From the NCBI RefSeq assembly GCF_000247815.1, contig NC_021676.1:4183544-4247543 (forward strand): DNA of 64,000 bases. The letters are read 5' to 3'. Source of the DNA: Ficedula albicollis (taxonomy: Eukaryota > Chordata > Aves > Passeriformes > Muscicapidae). The position numbers and the translations under genes are program-made. The stretch's first letter is position 1. Every line of letters begins with the position of its first letter. Of this stretch, positions 27,301 through 37,490 are shown piece after piece. Below the pieces are notes generated by a model, which saw nothing but the letters and a program-made list of their open reading frames with translations, made no database searches and was not told the origin of the DNA.

Positions 27301-30300
27301 AATTGTCTGGGACCTTTTTATTTTTCACACTTCCTTTTTTCCATGAAACATACTTGGTGTTCACCACATCCTTGAAAGGTGCAGTAGTGAAATGAAATAT
27401 TTGTAAAATGTTTGGAAGCTGCTTGGGTTGTTCTTGCCTCTTGTTCTCAGACTGTTGCTCAGCCTCTTGTCTTCAAGTGTTTCCTTGTTTACTGTTTGAG
27501 TTGAAATTCTCTGAATTCTGCTGTAATCAGTAGAAGCATGAAGTTGTTCTATATTGTTATCACAAAGATAGATTTCCAATAATGAACTACTTGGCCCTAA
27601 ATTCAAGGAAACCTTGGCTACTTTTCTGAACTTTGCCCTGAGATGGACAATTCCATGCCCCAGAGGAAAGCAGCTGCTGATGGAGCAGTTGTTGCCTAGA
27701 AGGAAATTGTTCCTGAAATACTTGGCTAATTCCACACAAGTTTTAGAAATTTAATCCTGAGATCTTGAATGTAACTATGTTTGTGGTAGATGCTCACAGA
27801 GTGGGTGATGTGCATATGGGAGATGCTGCTGTGTTCTAACCCTGGCAAAAGCAGTTTAAATACAGTGGGCCCATGCTGAAGGCAGTAAATCCCACTTCTT
27901 CTGAGAGAAAACAGTGCTCAGCTCCCAGTGACAGGGCTTCTGTTGGGATAAATGCAAGTTACTAACTGAGATGTGGGAGTACTTTATAATATTCATAATT
28001 GGTTTGCTTCTAATATTTAGGAAACAGCTTGGGTTTGTAAATAGAAAACTTTATTAGACCGGAGAGTTGCAAACATTTCTCATTTTTATATGTGTTAACT
28101 TAAAGCCTGCTAATTTTCACCTTTTAATATTTAACTTCTGTCTTCAATTTTCAAGACAGTGCCATGTCTTTCAAAGACCTGGTGAAGAGAAGATCAGCTT
28201 AGTGTCTTCTAATCATTTGGGGAGGGGTAGCATTAATCTTAATGTTTGAAGTGATCCAGTTTCGAAATGATAGATTGTTTAGAAGCTGCCTGAAATTCTT
28301 CTGCAGGAACTCTGTGATCATAGGGGTCCTCAGGTGCACTGAGGCACTGAAAAGCCAGTTTTCCCTGACACATAGGCCTTTTTATCATCAGGATGAGGTA
28401 GTGGTCGTATTTTAATTAAAATGTCAGAACAAATACTGTTGGAGTTATTGAAAATGAATCACCAGATAAAGTGAGCACTGGGCCATGGCAGGTCAAAGAG
28501 GCAAAGTCACCTGGAGAAGAGGACTCCATTCATTTTCCTGCCTAAATGAGGAAGAAGTAACTTTTATGAGCAATGTGAACTTTTAAATATATTAAAGAGC
28601 ATCTTGCCCTGTATTAAGGCTCAGACTTTCACAGGCTGATGAATTTAATTTATATTTCAAACTGTACAGTATGGGTAGCACCTATTTTTTTTTTAACTAT
28701 TTGACAGTTATAAAAAGATACTGAAGGAATAGCATAGATTTATCTCTTTTTTTGTAATTCAACTGCTTTAAAATACTGTTTTGAATGCCATAGTTATCAA
28801 GAAGTTTCTTCCTTGGAAAGAAGTAAATCTCACAAGGTCTTTTACAAGCTTCATTTACTTTAGAGGAGGTAAAATACAAGAAAGGGGACAGCAAATATTC
28901 CAAACAAATAGTATCTATTAAGCTCAGAATCTCTGTTGTGTATTCCTACATTGCATTGTGCACTGTGAAGAAGTGACCTTCATCTTCCCAGAGGGTTTTC
29001 TGCCTATGTGCAGTAGGAATGTGCAAAGTACAGCAGGGAGGGACAGATTATAAGGAAACAAGTTGATTTTGTGATCATTTTGTATTTTTGATGAGTATTG
29101 CAGCACAGTACAACCCTCAGTAAGTGTAGATAAATACAAATTAGTCACTTATTTTCATTTAGCAGCACTGCCACAATTAGAGATTCTATGTACAAAGATA
29201 AAGTATGAAATGAGAGGGGAAGAAATGACACATCAGAAATATCTGTGCACAGGGAATGCAATGCCTTGGGAGCCCAGGGAGGACTTGCTCAGTCTCTTGT
29301 GCTCTGGGAGTTTATCCCCAGTGGAGGAGATAATGTGAGAGGTTTAAATTTAAACGAGGCTTCTTGGTAGGGTGCTGGCAGTGATAACTGCTGCTGGTGT
29401 GCTGAGGGGTGCAGAGAGAGGAGAGTTTGCATAGCTGTGCTTGGAGAGGAAAGGGAAAGAATGGTGAAGGAGAATCTAAGAAAGTTCAATAATTGGCTTT
29501 TTGAAGAACAAAAATACTTCATTACAGTAATTCCATGGTAAAAATTTGACTCCCAGTATGCTAGATTACATTTCCACCTCATCACACAACACTGATTACT
29601 GCAAACACTCCTTTTCCTTTTCAGAGACTGAAAATGAAGAGCTGGAGAAGCCCAGAGTCCTCTGGGCAGTCTACTTCAACATGAGAGATTCTTCAGGAGT
29701 CGAGAAGAGTTCCTATGCTGGCTTACCCTCCAATGTTTATGTCTGCTCTGGGCCAGACTCTGCTTTAGGAAATGACTGTGCTGTCAAACAGGTTGGGCAG
29801 AGCAGATTTTGGTTGCCAAATTTGAATTTTAAAGAAATAAGTCCAGTACAGTCTGGGTTATTCTGCTATGCAAAAATATACATGATAACTCTGCAAAACT
29901 ATAAAACTAGGCAGATGGAGAGATCAGGAAATGGTTTCAGTCTTTCACCTGGAAGGTAAAGGAGGAGGTACAGTACAAATCAAAGCCAGAAAATTCTGTC
30001 TACAATTCAGGTTGGAAGGATCACCGAAGAAGTTTAATACTGGCAGCACGTAGTCACAGACCAAAAACTAACTGGGGAAAAACCCAGCACAATTCTTGAT
30101 GTGGTAGCTTAGGCCTCCTGCCTCAGTTTGCCTTCTCTTTGCCTTGGTATCTCTGTAATACAGAATTCTCCTTTCACTGAGCCCCTGGATAAGGAAGGTA
30201 CAAGTTCCTGGGCAGATTTACCCCAGCAGCCCCTGTGGGGTCAGGGCACTTCCAGAGACAGGAGAGCACTTCCCAGCTTTGGAGGGTTAAGTGTCACTAG

Positions 30301-32683
30301 GCATTTTTAAAGCTGTGTTTTTAATGGCCATGTTCAGACAATGTGCATGCCATCTTCTAGCCAGTTGCAGGATTTTTTATGACTAAGTCATAAACCTCTT
30401 AAAAATAAGGTTCTGAAGTGGAAAGGCTGACATAGCCTGAACTGCAGGGTCAGAACAGTGTCATTAAGGACTAATAGTAACCTTCTTTTTGCTTTATAAG
30501 GCAATAATTTGCCTCTCAGAGGGATAAAGAAATGTAAAGACAAAAAATAATGCAAGACAATTATTATGGTAGCAGTTTTAAATTGCAAATTAGTTCCTTT
30601 CTAAATTTGATTTTTTCAAACTGTTGTTTAAAACAGGGTATGTTAAAAACTGATTAAATACACTTAAAACCCACCTATTTCTGATTATAACATTTCTAAC
30701 ATTTAGGTTTGTTTTCCCTTAAGAGCTTTTCTTCCCACCAATGAACAATGATGGGATAGATCAGGCCCTGTTTAAATATTCTTGGTGCTGTAGCTCAGCC
30801 TTTGTGTTCAAGCTGTTGGCCATCAGTGAGAGAGATGCTAAGCAGATCTCTGAGGAGGAGCCATCAAGAGCCTAAATCACTGCCTTTTAGACAAAATAGA
30901 GAGAGGCTGCATTTTTTTGAACCTGGTTTAAATTTTGCAACAAATGGTCACAAGTTAAAATGGAAAATATTTCAGTGTAAACATGTTCATAATTTGAAGT
31001 CGTGTGTGAGAGCAAAGTGAAGAACAGGCTGAAGGTGAAGCAGGAGTCACCCCATGCAGGGACCTTGTGGACAAGTGGAAGAGGGAAATATCTGTAAGTT
31101 GTGTATCTTCCAGTCCCAAATCACTCTCACCCTCCTAGGAATGGGATGGGAATCTCCAAACAGGAGATATTTGCAAACTCATGGATCAGAACAGCCTAAA
31201 AAACCCCAGTGTTGGGTATTAGTCTTGAAGATAGCTTGGAAAATTATATCTGATCTTTCTAATAATTTTGGGATTAGTGTTTTAGTGATACTTGCTGTGA
31301 TTTATTCTTCATTACCATCAGTATTTCTGAATTCTGATTGTCATACTGTGTGATTGCACTGCTGATACATTATTGGGAAGGCAAGACCACATCTCTTACA
31401 GACAGCTCTCCATCTACACTTCATATACAAATTACTGCCCTCTTGTTTTATTGTAATTCTGCGTTCAGTTCCTGGTGTGATACTGAATTAATGCTGATGG
31501 TTGCATTTACTTGCCCTGAGGACAAGCTAAATGAAATGAAGATGCCATTTATGGTCCTTTCAAACTCTGTGTGTGTGGATCCAGTAAAGCATCTGGCTTC
31601 CAGTTTTCTGTGTTTTCAGTGCTACAATCTGACATGAATTATTATGAGCTAAAGTAATATATTCCCTGACATATTTCAGACTTCTGAGGCATCTTCATGG
31701 TCATGAGAGGGTGTACTAAAACTGTCAGGCCAATATTTGTCCTTTAACCTGTTTATTTTCTATATCTGGAAGGATTTCAGAGGTAATAAAGTGTTGTTAG
31801 TTTGGTCATGGTCCCTATAAAAGTTGCTGTGAAAGTCCACATAGTTTATCCACAAGTTGGGATGCAGTAAAACAGGTACAGAATTTAGTTTTATTCAACT
31901 CCAACGTACTGGAGTTGCTATGCAAGGGTTTTATACCTGTGTCTTCATGCTGGATTCACCTGGACACACATTTTTCAGGTGATACACTAAATATTGAAGG
32001 AACTATTGTCTTCCTTAATTACTTACATTACATATCAAAGTGTTATAATGAAAGAGCTGTTAAATTATTATTGTTTATTCTGTATTGCTGAGTTTCCTTG
32101 TTACATGCAGTGGATCCTTCCCTCTGGAAAGAGCCAAGATCTTTCCCATGCTTTGCATGCTAGGGATAGTTTTATAGTGCAAAAGATCAGTTGGCTTCCA
32201 AAAAAATCCTCTTTCTTGTTCTCAATACAACATAGAATGACCAGCATTTTTTACAAAGCCCCATGCTGTGACTTCCTAGTAGAACAATGTAAAAAGATAA
32301 ATTGCTTTTTCTCTTTCGAGGTCTGCATGAAGGAATGGATTTCCCATGTGTTTACAATACTGTCAAAGTACTAAATCACCACTGATTTGAAAGAACGGAG
32401 GTTAATCTTAAATATCTGTAAAATATTGCTTCAGGGTGTTACATTTCAAGGTAAAGTTTATGTTATTCTTCTTTTTCCTGAATAGGCTGAGACTATTTTC
32501 CGAGAAATGTTTCCAACAGAGGAATTTTGTCCCCCACCACCGAATCCAGAAGATATTATTTATGATGAAGATGAGATTGAGCCAGAAGAGTCTGGATTGA
32601 ATAATTCACCTGAGACAAAGCCTGAATCCTCAGCTGAGGAGAGCAGTAGTGGAGATGGTGCTGCTGTTACAAAGGAAGAGTGA
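2929..32683 (+). CDS. CHM: CHM, Rab escort protein 1 (REP1), exons 5-15 of 15, spliced; 5' part outside the window
   Basis: REP1 is the cytosolic accessory factor of Rab geranylgeranyltransferase: it binds newly made Rab GTPases, presents their C-terminal cysteines for prenylation and delivers them to membranes. The coding sequence joins 2929-3343, 4412-4528, 5148-5268, 7791-8016, 18001-18078, 22908-23012, 23879-23942, 24498-24594, 27096-27188, 29625-29791 and 32486-32683. Every junction is GT-AG and the frame stays open through 1678 coding bases plus TGA. Landmarks include [92 protein letters not shown] and [11 protein letters not shown], all matching vertebrate REP1 as I recall it. Most exon lengths equal the human ones; exon 5 is 27 bases longer and the last coding exon 6 bases longer. 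The intronless paralogue CHML is excluded by the introns. In humans CHM loss causes choroideremia; nothing here looks broken. Confidence 0.97.
3344..5147 (+). other. CHM: CHM introns 5 and 6 (3344-4411 and 4529-5147)
   Basis: Short AT-rich introns flanking exon 6. The only open frames are chance ones. I see no transposon or RNA gene. Confidence 0.8.
4412..4528 (+). CDS. CHM: CHM exon 6: GDI-like conserved region
   Basis: The acceptor at 4410-4411 follows a C/T-rich tract; the donor GTATCA starts at 4529. The exon has 117 bases and phase 0 at both ends, identical in length to human. It encodes [20 protein letters not shown] followed by [19 protein letters not shown], the block shared with Rab GDI (there roughly N-G-x-L-V-x-x-L...T-R-Y-x-x-F-K). 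Confidence 0.97.
5148..5268 (+). CDS. CHM: CHM exon 7: segment contacting Rab geranylgeranyltransferase
   Basis: The acceptor is TTTGCAG ending at 5147 and the donor GTAGTG starts at 5269. The 121 bases match the human exon length. It encodes [20 protein letters not shown] and then [20 protein letters not shown]. The Phe of DVFNS and the Arg of EKRML are 11 residues apart. I recall this as the spacing of the Phe/Arg pair by which rat REP1 contacts the transferase alpha subunit; both are kept here. Confidence 0.97.
5560..5776 (+). repeat. Three-copy tandem repeat, unit about 71-75 bp
   Basis: The unit begins TTAAAATAATATGATGTATC and ends near CTTTACAATAC. Copies start at about 5560, 5631 and 5706. 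They differ at only a few positions: TATCTGG versus GTCTGG, TTGGGT versus TTAGGT, and the end of copy 2. Confidence 0.95.
7424..7595 (+). repeat. Tandem duplication, unit 89 bp
   Basis: Copies 7424-7512 and 7513-7595 share TAACAGAATGGATAGGTGAT and the following sequence. They differ mainly by a few-base indel (GAGAAAAGTG versus GAGACCTG). The second copy is slightly truncated. Confidence 0.95.
7791..8016 (+). CDS. CHM: CHM exon 8: GDI-like SCR3 first half
   Basis: The acceptor is a run of T and C ending in CCCAG at 7790; the donor GTAAGC at 8017 is strong. The 226 bases match the human length. The product contains [31 protein letters not shown] and [20 protein letters not shown]. The last string is the diagnostic conserved motif shared with GDI (PLYGxGELPQ), with Ile in place of Leu before PQ. 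Its final Arg codon is split with exon 9. Confidence 0.98.
14291..14580 (+). repeat. Nested tandem duplication, outer unit 148 bp, inner unit about 41 bp
   Basis: The outer copies start at 14291 and 14439 with TTTTATCTTGTCTGTTTTAC. Inside each, a 41-base unit containing TTTCTATATATGCAGTCTAA is itself present twice, so that unit occurs four times. The inner duplication must predate the outer one. Confidence 0.93.
17162..17301 (+). repeat. Tandem duplication, unit 70 bp
   Basis: Copies 17162-17231 and 17232-17301 begin GCATGTCTCGTGGTACTTGG and end in GAGGGACACT. They are nearly identical (CTAGG versus CTGGG near the end). The repeat creates overlapping chance open frames on both strands that repeat the same peptide. 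Confidence 0.96.
17479..17895 (-). mobile_element. CR1-type LINE 3' fragment, reverse oriented
   Basis: The + strand reads ATCACAGAATCAGAGACTGG, TTTGGGTTAGAAGAGACCTT, ...CCAACCTGGCCTTGGACACT, ...CAAGTCCCTCTCCAGCTCTC and AGCCTTCTCCTCTCCAGG, the reverse complement of the CR1 3' end found widely in birds. It is 5'-truncated, as usual for CR1, and diverged. It ends about 100 bases before the exon 9 acceptor and is probably neutral. Confidence 0.9.
18001..18078 (+). CDS. CHM: CHM exon 9: GDI-like SCR3 second half
   Basis: The acceptor TTGTTGCAG ends exactly at 18000 and the donor GTAAGG starts at 18079. The 78-base length equals human. Joined to exon 8 it encodes [20 protein letters not shown] followed by LDRASGR. 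It is more GC-rich than its surroundings. A CR1 fragment ends about 100 bases upstream of the acceptor. Confidence 0.97.
18079..22907 (+). other. CHM: CHM intron 9
   Basis: AT-rich intron of 4.8 kb. A short perfect inverted repeat lies at 22121-22156. I recognise no transposon, RNA gene or additional exon. Confidence 0.8.
22121..22156. repeat. Inverted repeat, 11-bp perfect arms, 14-bp loop
   Basis: The arms are CTTATATATGA (22121-22131) and TCATATATAAG (22146-22156). The stem is short and AT-only, too weak to call an RNA gene. Confidence 0.8.
22908..23012 (+). CDS. CHM: CHM exon 10
   Basis: The acceptor follows a long T tract and ends AAACAG at 22907; the donor GTATGT starts at 23013. The 105 bases equal the human exon. 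The product reads [20 protein letters not shown] and then [14 protein letters not shown], aligning with the REP1 segment carrying the conserved VEDSY motif. Confidence 0.97.
23013..24497 (+). other. CHM: CHM introns 10 and 11 (23013-23878 and 23943-24497)
   Basis: Short AT-rich introns around the 64-base exon 11. Nothing else is recognisable. Confidence 0.8.
23879..23942 (+). CDS. CHM: CHM exon 11
   Basis: This is a short 64-base exon, the same length as in human. The acceptor AATTGTAG ends at 23878; the donor GTACAC at 23943 is weaker than its neighbours. It encodes [20 protein letters not shown] and then QQ. The exon is too short to stand out as an open frame; phase and homology to REP1 place it. 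Confidence 0.96.
24498..24594 (+). CDS. CHM: CHM exon 12
   Basis: The acceptor TCCCCAG ends at 24497; the donor GTAAGT at 24595 is consensus. The 97 bases equal human. The product [20 protein letters not shown] then [12 protein letters not shown] ends inside a split Tyr codon completed by exon 13. Confidence 0.97.
24595..27095 (+). other. CHM: CHM intron 12
   Basis: A 2.5 kb intron with the 206-bp tandem duplication at 24811 and a short AATT run near 25352-25369. A 159-codon reverse open frame at 26522-27001 matches nothing I know and is attributed to chance. Confidence 0.8.
24811..25208 (+). repeat. Tandem duplication, unit 206 bp
   Basis: Copies start at 24811 and 25017 with TTCAAATTCCCTTAGTTGAA, each preceded by a T run and each ending in a T-rich stretch plus TTAACAGGA. 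Only a few substitutions separate them (TATATG versus TATGTG, ATAGATGAG versus ATAAATGAG, GGCTACC versus GGTTACC). The flanking poly-T runs suggest unequal exchange or slippage between T tracts. Confidence 0.96.
27096..27188 (+). CDS. CHM: CHM exon 13
   Basis: The acceptor TTTTCCCAG ends at 27095 and the donor GTAAAA starts at 27189. The product is [20 protein letters not shown] then [11 protein letters not shown], clearly REP1. The combined length of exons 13 and 14 (260 bases) agrees with the human total as I recall it. Confidence 0.95.
27189..29624 (+). other. CHM: CHM intron 13
   Basis: A 2.4 kb AT-rich intron. Open frames on the reverse strand here (124 codons at 27361-27735) match nothing I recognise. 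Confidence 0.8.
29625..29791 (+). CDS. CHM: CHM exon 14
   Basis: The acceptor CTTTTCAG ends at 29624. The donor GTTGGG at 29792 departs from consensus (T at +3) and looks weak, though the exon end AVKQ matches the human boundary. The product includes [40 protein letters not shown] and [16 protein letters not shown]. Confidence 0.95.
29792..32485 (+). other. CHM: CHM intron 14
   Basis: A 2.7 kb AT-rich intron between the exon with a weak donor and the terminal exon. I see no element of note. Confidence 0.8.
32486..32683 (+). CDS. CHM: CHM exon 15: C-terminal coding part and stop codon
   Basis: The acceptor CTGAATAG ends at 32485. The 65 codons plus TGA encode [40 protein letters not shown] and an acidic Ser/Glu-rich tail ending VTKEE. 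The tail is two residues longer than the human one and diverges after PPPPNPEDI, as is usual for this gene. The stop TGA is the first unit of a TGAA microsatellite that runs into the 3'UTR. Confidence 0.97.
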   Translation, partial: AETIFREMFPTEEFCPPPPNPEDIIYDEDEIEPEESGLNNSPETKPESSAEESSSGDGAAVTKEE

Positions 32684-32735
32684 ATGAATGAATGAATGAA
32701 TGAATGAATGAATGAATGAATGAATGAATGAATGA
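32681..32735 (+). repeat. (TGAA)n microsatellite, about 13.75 units, overlapping the CHM stop codon
   Basis: Thirteen uninterrupted TGAA units plus TGA begin exactly at the CHM stop codon. The array is perfect, so it is probably length-polymorphic. Length change should not affect the protein because the first unit supplies the stop. Confidence 0.98.
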
Positions 32736-32956
32736 GCAGTGTTCTCTTAGGAGGAGGTTGACCCAAACTGGAACATAAGGGAGAAAGGGTAAGAAAAGGA
32801 GGTTTAAAACCCCTGGAGATGTTTTATTTGCCATTGCCTTACTTCCCTTAGCTTGGATCATCTTTCTAAAGTAGTTTCATTGATAGCTGAGGCACTTCTA
32901 AACAGTCATAGGTCCACCAGATTCAGCGAGGTTTGTAGCTAAACACAAAAATACAG

Positions 32957-32962
32957 AATAAA
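32957..32962 (+). promoter_or_regulatory. Candidate proximal poly(A) signal AATAAA of CHM
   Basis: A canonical hexamer lies 274 bases after the stop codon, with a T/G-rich segment (TTGGTTTTGTTTT) near 33010 that could serve as the downstream element. This would give a short 3'UTR of roughly 0.3 kb. Confidence 0.4.
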
Positions 32963-34454
32963 GCGTCTGAAAGTGCTAAAATAGGATTCATGATTAATTG
33001 AGATGATTTGGTTTTGTTTTACATCTTGGAAAGAACCCTCCATCTTTTAAATAGGCAACAAGTCAAAACTAAGCAAAAGAAAAAAGTGCGAGTTTGTTTA
33101 CCAGTTAGAAGATGATTTCTACTAAAAATCCTTGGATCTGTGCTAATCAAACAGCTGAAGGTGCAGCTCACCATCTGTCCTTCACAGTGGTCTTAGGAAT
33201 GGCAATAATATTGACAGTTCTGGAGTGGCTTTATTGTATGGTTTTGAAACTGATGCCACAATCAAATAGGAAATACAATCCAGAAGATGTTCCTCACATG
33301 GAACTATTTTACATTCAGTTTTCTTAGTAAGACCTAACAGATGACACATTTTTACTAGTGACTTCATTTACTAGTCAGGAAAACGGCAGAATTTAAACTT
33401 CATGCCAGATTTCCCAGCAAAATTCAAAGTCATGAATGGAGCATTCCTGTTACTAATCTCCCTGGATTTGTTGTACTGTTTGGACCTTTAGTAAGCCAAT
33501 AGTTACTTTTTGAAGTTTAGGGTTTGAGAAGTTTTAATGACCATCAACTGAGGGGGTTTGTGGTAGAGAGAAGGTTCAACTGATAATTCCAAAGGTTTGC
33601 ATTGATCCCAGTTAGTAAGATTAAAATTAGTGTGATAGCTGTAAACTATGCATTTTGTAATGATAAATCATGAAGCATTTATACAATAAAATTTATTGAA
33701 CTATTTATAAACCTAGTTTGTATGAAGAAACTCCAAAATGAGAAAGCTGTTATAAATGATCGTGTTAAACTTGCACTTTTTCTGAACCGTGCTTGAAATC
33801 AGATATGAAAATTATTTGTCATTAAAGATTTACTTTAAAATGCACACCCAGTAGATCAGTAGTATCTCTAGAGTTGATGAGTTAGAATTTAAACTTCTTC
33901 ATGAAGGTGGAGCCAGTTCCAGCAGTGCTTAAATACTGTAAGTAAATCAAAAATGCCATTGAGTCATGACCATAGAGCTCTTCTGTACAGTGCCTGTGCC
34001 TGCCCTGAACCTGGCTCCAGGCCAGAAAGGGGAATTTATTTATTTTTTTACAGCATAACTGATACTGTTCTCTTTGTTCTGCATCGTGTCCACTGTCCAG
34101 TTTGCATTTCAGGGTTAGTGTTTGCACCCTTTGTTGGATAGGTACATGTGTGTCTGTGTGTCCTCAGAAAAACATGGCTGGAATGTTCCCCAGTGTTCAA
34201 CAGCTGTAACCTCTGGATGCTTGTGATAGAGCAGTTATTTATATATATAAATATATCTAATAATAAGCAGGCTGCCTCTTCATTTAGCTGTAATTTCTCT
34301 GTGTATTGGGAAGCATGAGTGTATGTTGATTGTATTTAACATCTGCAGATCTGTAAAAGAGCTAAGTGGAGGGACCTGTCCCTGTTGGTCTCTCAAAAAC
34401 AGGGATCATAGCTGAATCTCTCATCTGTGTTCACAAGGAAATTGCTTGATGAAA

Positions 34455-34460
34455 ATTAAA
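34455..34460 (+). promoter_or_regulatory. Candidate distal poly(A) signal ATTAAA of CHM
   Basis: This common variant hexamer is followed about 20 bases later by a GT-rich element. It would give a 3'UTR of about 1.8 kb. Confidence 0.35.
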
Positions 34461-37389
34461 GGTTTGCTTGCAAGTGCATTGTCCTGTGTTTTCTTTCAAC
34501 TTCTTTTCAAAGAAAAAGTTCATTTTTAGCTGGGGTTTCCTGAGAATTCTCTTGGCTGCTTTCAGCACGAGGACACCTGTAATTGCCAGTATGGGTACCT
34601 GTGTTATCAAGTTTATATCAATTCATGTCTGAGTGCTCTGTGTCCATGTAGAGCCAGGTTTGGAAATAGTGCAAATTTGATTTGAGATCCGATGGAATGA
34701 TGCACACGTTGGAGGCTGAGACTTTACACTACATTGATTGCTTAAAAACTGTTTTCATGTCTCTTTCATAGGGTGAATGGAAACATTAAATGTTTTTCCT
34801 ATGGTACTTGAGTACCCAATAGCTCACTTGCAGGAGCAGTAGATCAGACTGTTGATGCTGGTATTTTACAGAAATCACGCTCTGAAGTGCATTTTGTTCT
34901 TTCTTTAAATGATGTAAGTATGCAAAGTGAGGATTAGGCTTATTTGAAGTCGTTTTTAAGCCTTGTCATACAGGATGTATTCAAAAGATAACATGACTTT
35001 TTAAAAACTGGCAATTTATCTGTAGGATTATTAATAAATCAAGTTAAAGAAAGATAAGGTTAATTGAATTTTTAAACAAGTAGCTGTATTATCCTTCAAG
35101 CACCTTGGAGCTCATACAATATTCACACCTTTTTTTTCCTAAGGAGTGCTTTGATATGTTTGAATTCCTTTTTTAATGAGTACTTTCTTTTTAAGTTGGT
35201 TAATTGGATTAACCCTTCATATTCCAAGAGTCCATTTGATGCCATTTTCCCTTCTGTGGCATTGCCTGGGCTGTAGGACTGCAGGTGGTTACTGCTCCTT
35301 TGGAGGCATTTTCAGCCATGAAGCTGCTTCGTCTGCTGTTTCTGGTGATGATGATGCTTAGGGCCATTTGACAGGTAATCATTAGAACTTGGATCCTTGC
35401 AGACTATGGGGTCTTTTCTCCCATCATTGCAGGGGGATTTATGTGGGCAACTCCTATTAATGTTAATGGGACTTGCATGTGTAAATCCTCCTTGCATCAA
35501 TGGGAAAATTGACCCCTGTAACAAAATACCTGCGTGTTAGACTTGCTGATTCAGAAACATCCAGGCACTGCTGGAGCATGTGATGTTTTACTGGAATGCT
35601 CTGGGGGAATTTTCAGGATTTTCTCTTTTTCATTGTATTTTATATTTTCAACAGACTGAATCTTGTCAGAGTTCCTTCAGTGATTCTCTTTGTGTAGCTG
35701 GGAAATACAATTTCCTATTCTATACTGAGCAGCTTGCACAGCTCCTTGGGTTGGATCTCATTTTATTTTAGCCCCTCTCTCTCCCCTCTAAGTCTTTGTG
35801 CTTCAGCAGTGTGAGTTGCAACAGCTTAATTTCAAGAATAATTTGCTAGTGATATATTGATTAATGACAAGTCAGAAGTATTAATGTACTGTTTTCACAC
35901 AATAAGAGACTGGGTCACTTACAATCCGTAATCTCTTCTGGAGAAAGGATAAAATTAATTTCCTCAACACTCATATGTGCTTCAATACCTTGGCAGTACA
36001 AATGAGATTGTATTTTATCTGTGGTAAGTTTATTTATTCTGTATTCTGTATGGTGTTGTTCACTCAGTTACTTCTGTAGATATTTTATATAATCTCTGCA
36101 GTGCATTTTTGGGTTTTTCTTATCTGGTGATTCTATATCAGTAGCAAGTAATCTCTTGGATGTAAAAAGTCTGGTGTGGAACTACAACCTTAAACTGCTC
36201 CAGAGATCTCTCCTGGCTTTTCTGCCATAGCAAGTGCTCTCTTCAGCCATGAATTATCAATAAGCTCTGCAGATTCTGGTGTGTTGTCTTCTCTTTATGT
36301 TCATTTTTTAATTATTTCTGAGGATTTTGTGCCTGCATTAATGCAGTTGTTAATTTTCCAGCAATTTGCTGAGATCACATCACAAAACACTTGATTTGTG
36401 TGTGTATATATTTCCTAACAATTTTTCTCTTAATGGGTGTATATATGAGTATTGTATGACAAAATTATTAATTCATGAAAGTTTATCAGTTAAACTTTTG
36501 CAGAAACCAACCACTATAGAATGTCCAAAAGTTAGAATTACCTGTGTTGCCAGAATTGTCAAAAACATGTGGGAGAGTTGTGGTGGCAGAGCAACTACCT
36601 GCATTCCTTGGGGAAGCAATAATGCCAAGTGTCTGTGGTGAGATGTAGAAGTGGTTGTGACACTGGAAGTTCAAGACACTGATATAAAACATTCATTTAT
36701 TGCAACCCAATTTAATAGTAAGCTTGCTGCAATGACCAGATGGAAATCTTAGCTTAGGTGTATGATTTCAAATCTTAATGTAATCAAAAGTTGCCATGGA
36801 GGGATTCTTTGAGCTGCAGAGGTGAGTGGTAGGAAATGGTCAGCCATGTGGAATTCATGTTGTCAGCCTCATCTCCAGCCACAAAACAACCCATGGTGGA
36901 AATAGAGCTTATTAGCAATTCCACCATTATGTTTATTTACAGGCTGCCAGTTCCTGTTTGTAAGAGTGAATGGTTCTTCAAAATCTGGCTGGGGAGCCCA
37001 GCAGGAATGTTGTAAATCTCAGTGACGTCTGAGATTCAGAAAGTTGACAGTGAAGTATCAGGAAGATGCAGTTGTTGACTGCATGGGAGCTCTGATCAGA
37101 AGGGACTTTAATAGAAAATACTCTTCCTGTCACAATTCCAACAGACAATTTATTTTACACTACTTGCATACATTGACAAAAGAGATGGAAGGTATCAACC
37201 TGAGTGTATATCAGAGCCAGGTGGATTTGACTAAACAAATCACAAAGTCTCAGAACACCCACGTTTTTAGATGGAGGTTTTCAGGATCTCATGCTTCCTT
37301 CTGAAGTGCCGCCCCATAACTCACTGTATGTTTGGGTCTCTGGAGAAGGCCTTAGTGCTGTTCCTACATTCTGTAGGGTTAAGCTCAGG

Positions 37390-37490
37390 AGTGGGGCAGG
37401 CCCAGCCTATGGAGCCCCCCAAACCAGTGCAGGCTTCTCGAGTGGGGCAGGCCCAGCCTATGGAGCCCCCCCAGACCAGTGCAGGCTTCT
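37390..37490 (+). repeat. Tandem duplication, unit 51 bp, GC-rich
   Basis: Copies 37390-37440 and 37441-37490 begin AGTGGGGCAGGCCCAGCCTA. They differ by one C in the C run and one further base. Confidence 0.95.

Larger units (their letters stand above)
32684..34480 (+). other. CHM: CHM 3' untranslated region (end approximate)
   Basis: The sequence after the stop is AT-rich and lacks long open frames. AATAAA occurs at 32957-32962 with a T/G-rich stretch about 50 bases on, and again at 33685-33690. ATTAAA occurs at 33821-33826 and at 34455-34460; the last is followed by a GT-rich stretch (GTCCTGTGTTTTC) and is a plausible distal end. I infer possible alternative polyadenylation. The true 3' end cannot be fixed without transcript reads. 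Confidence 0.55.

Noticed and set aside
32560..32861. Reverse frames with repeated SFIH peptide
   Set aside because: They are the antisense translation of the TGAA microsatellite, not a repeat protein.
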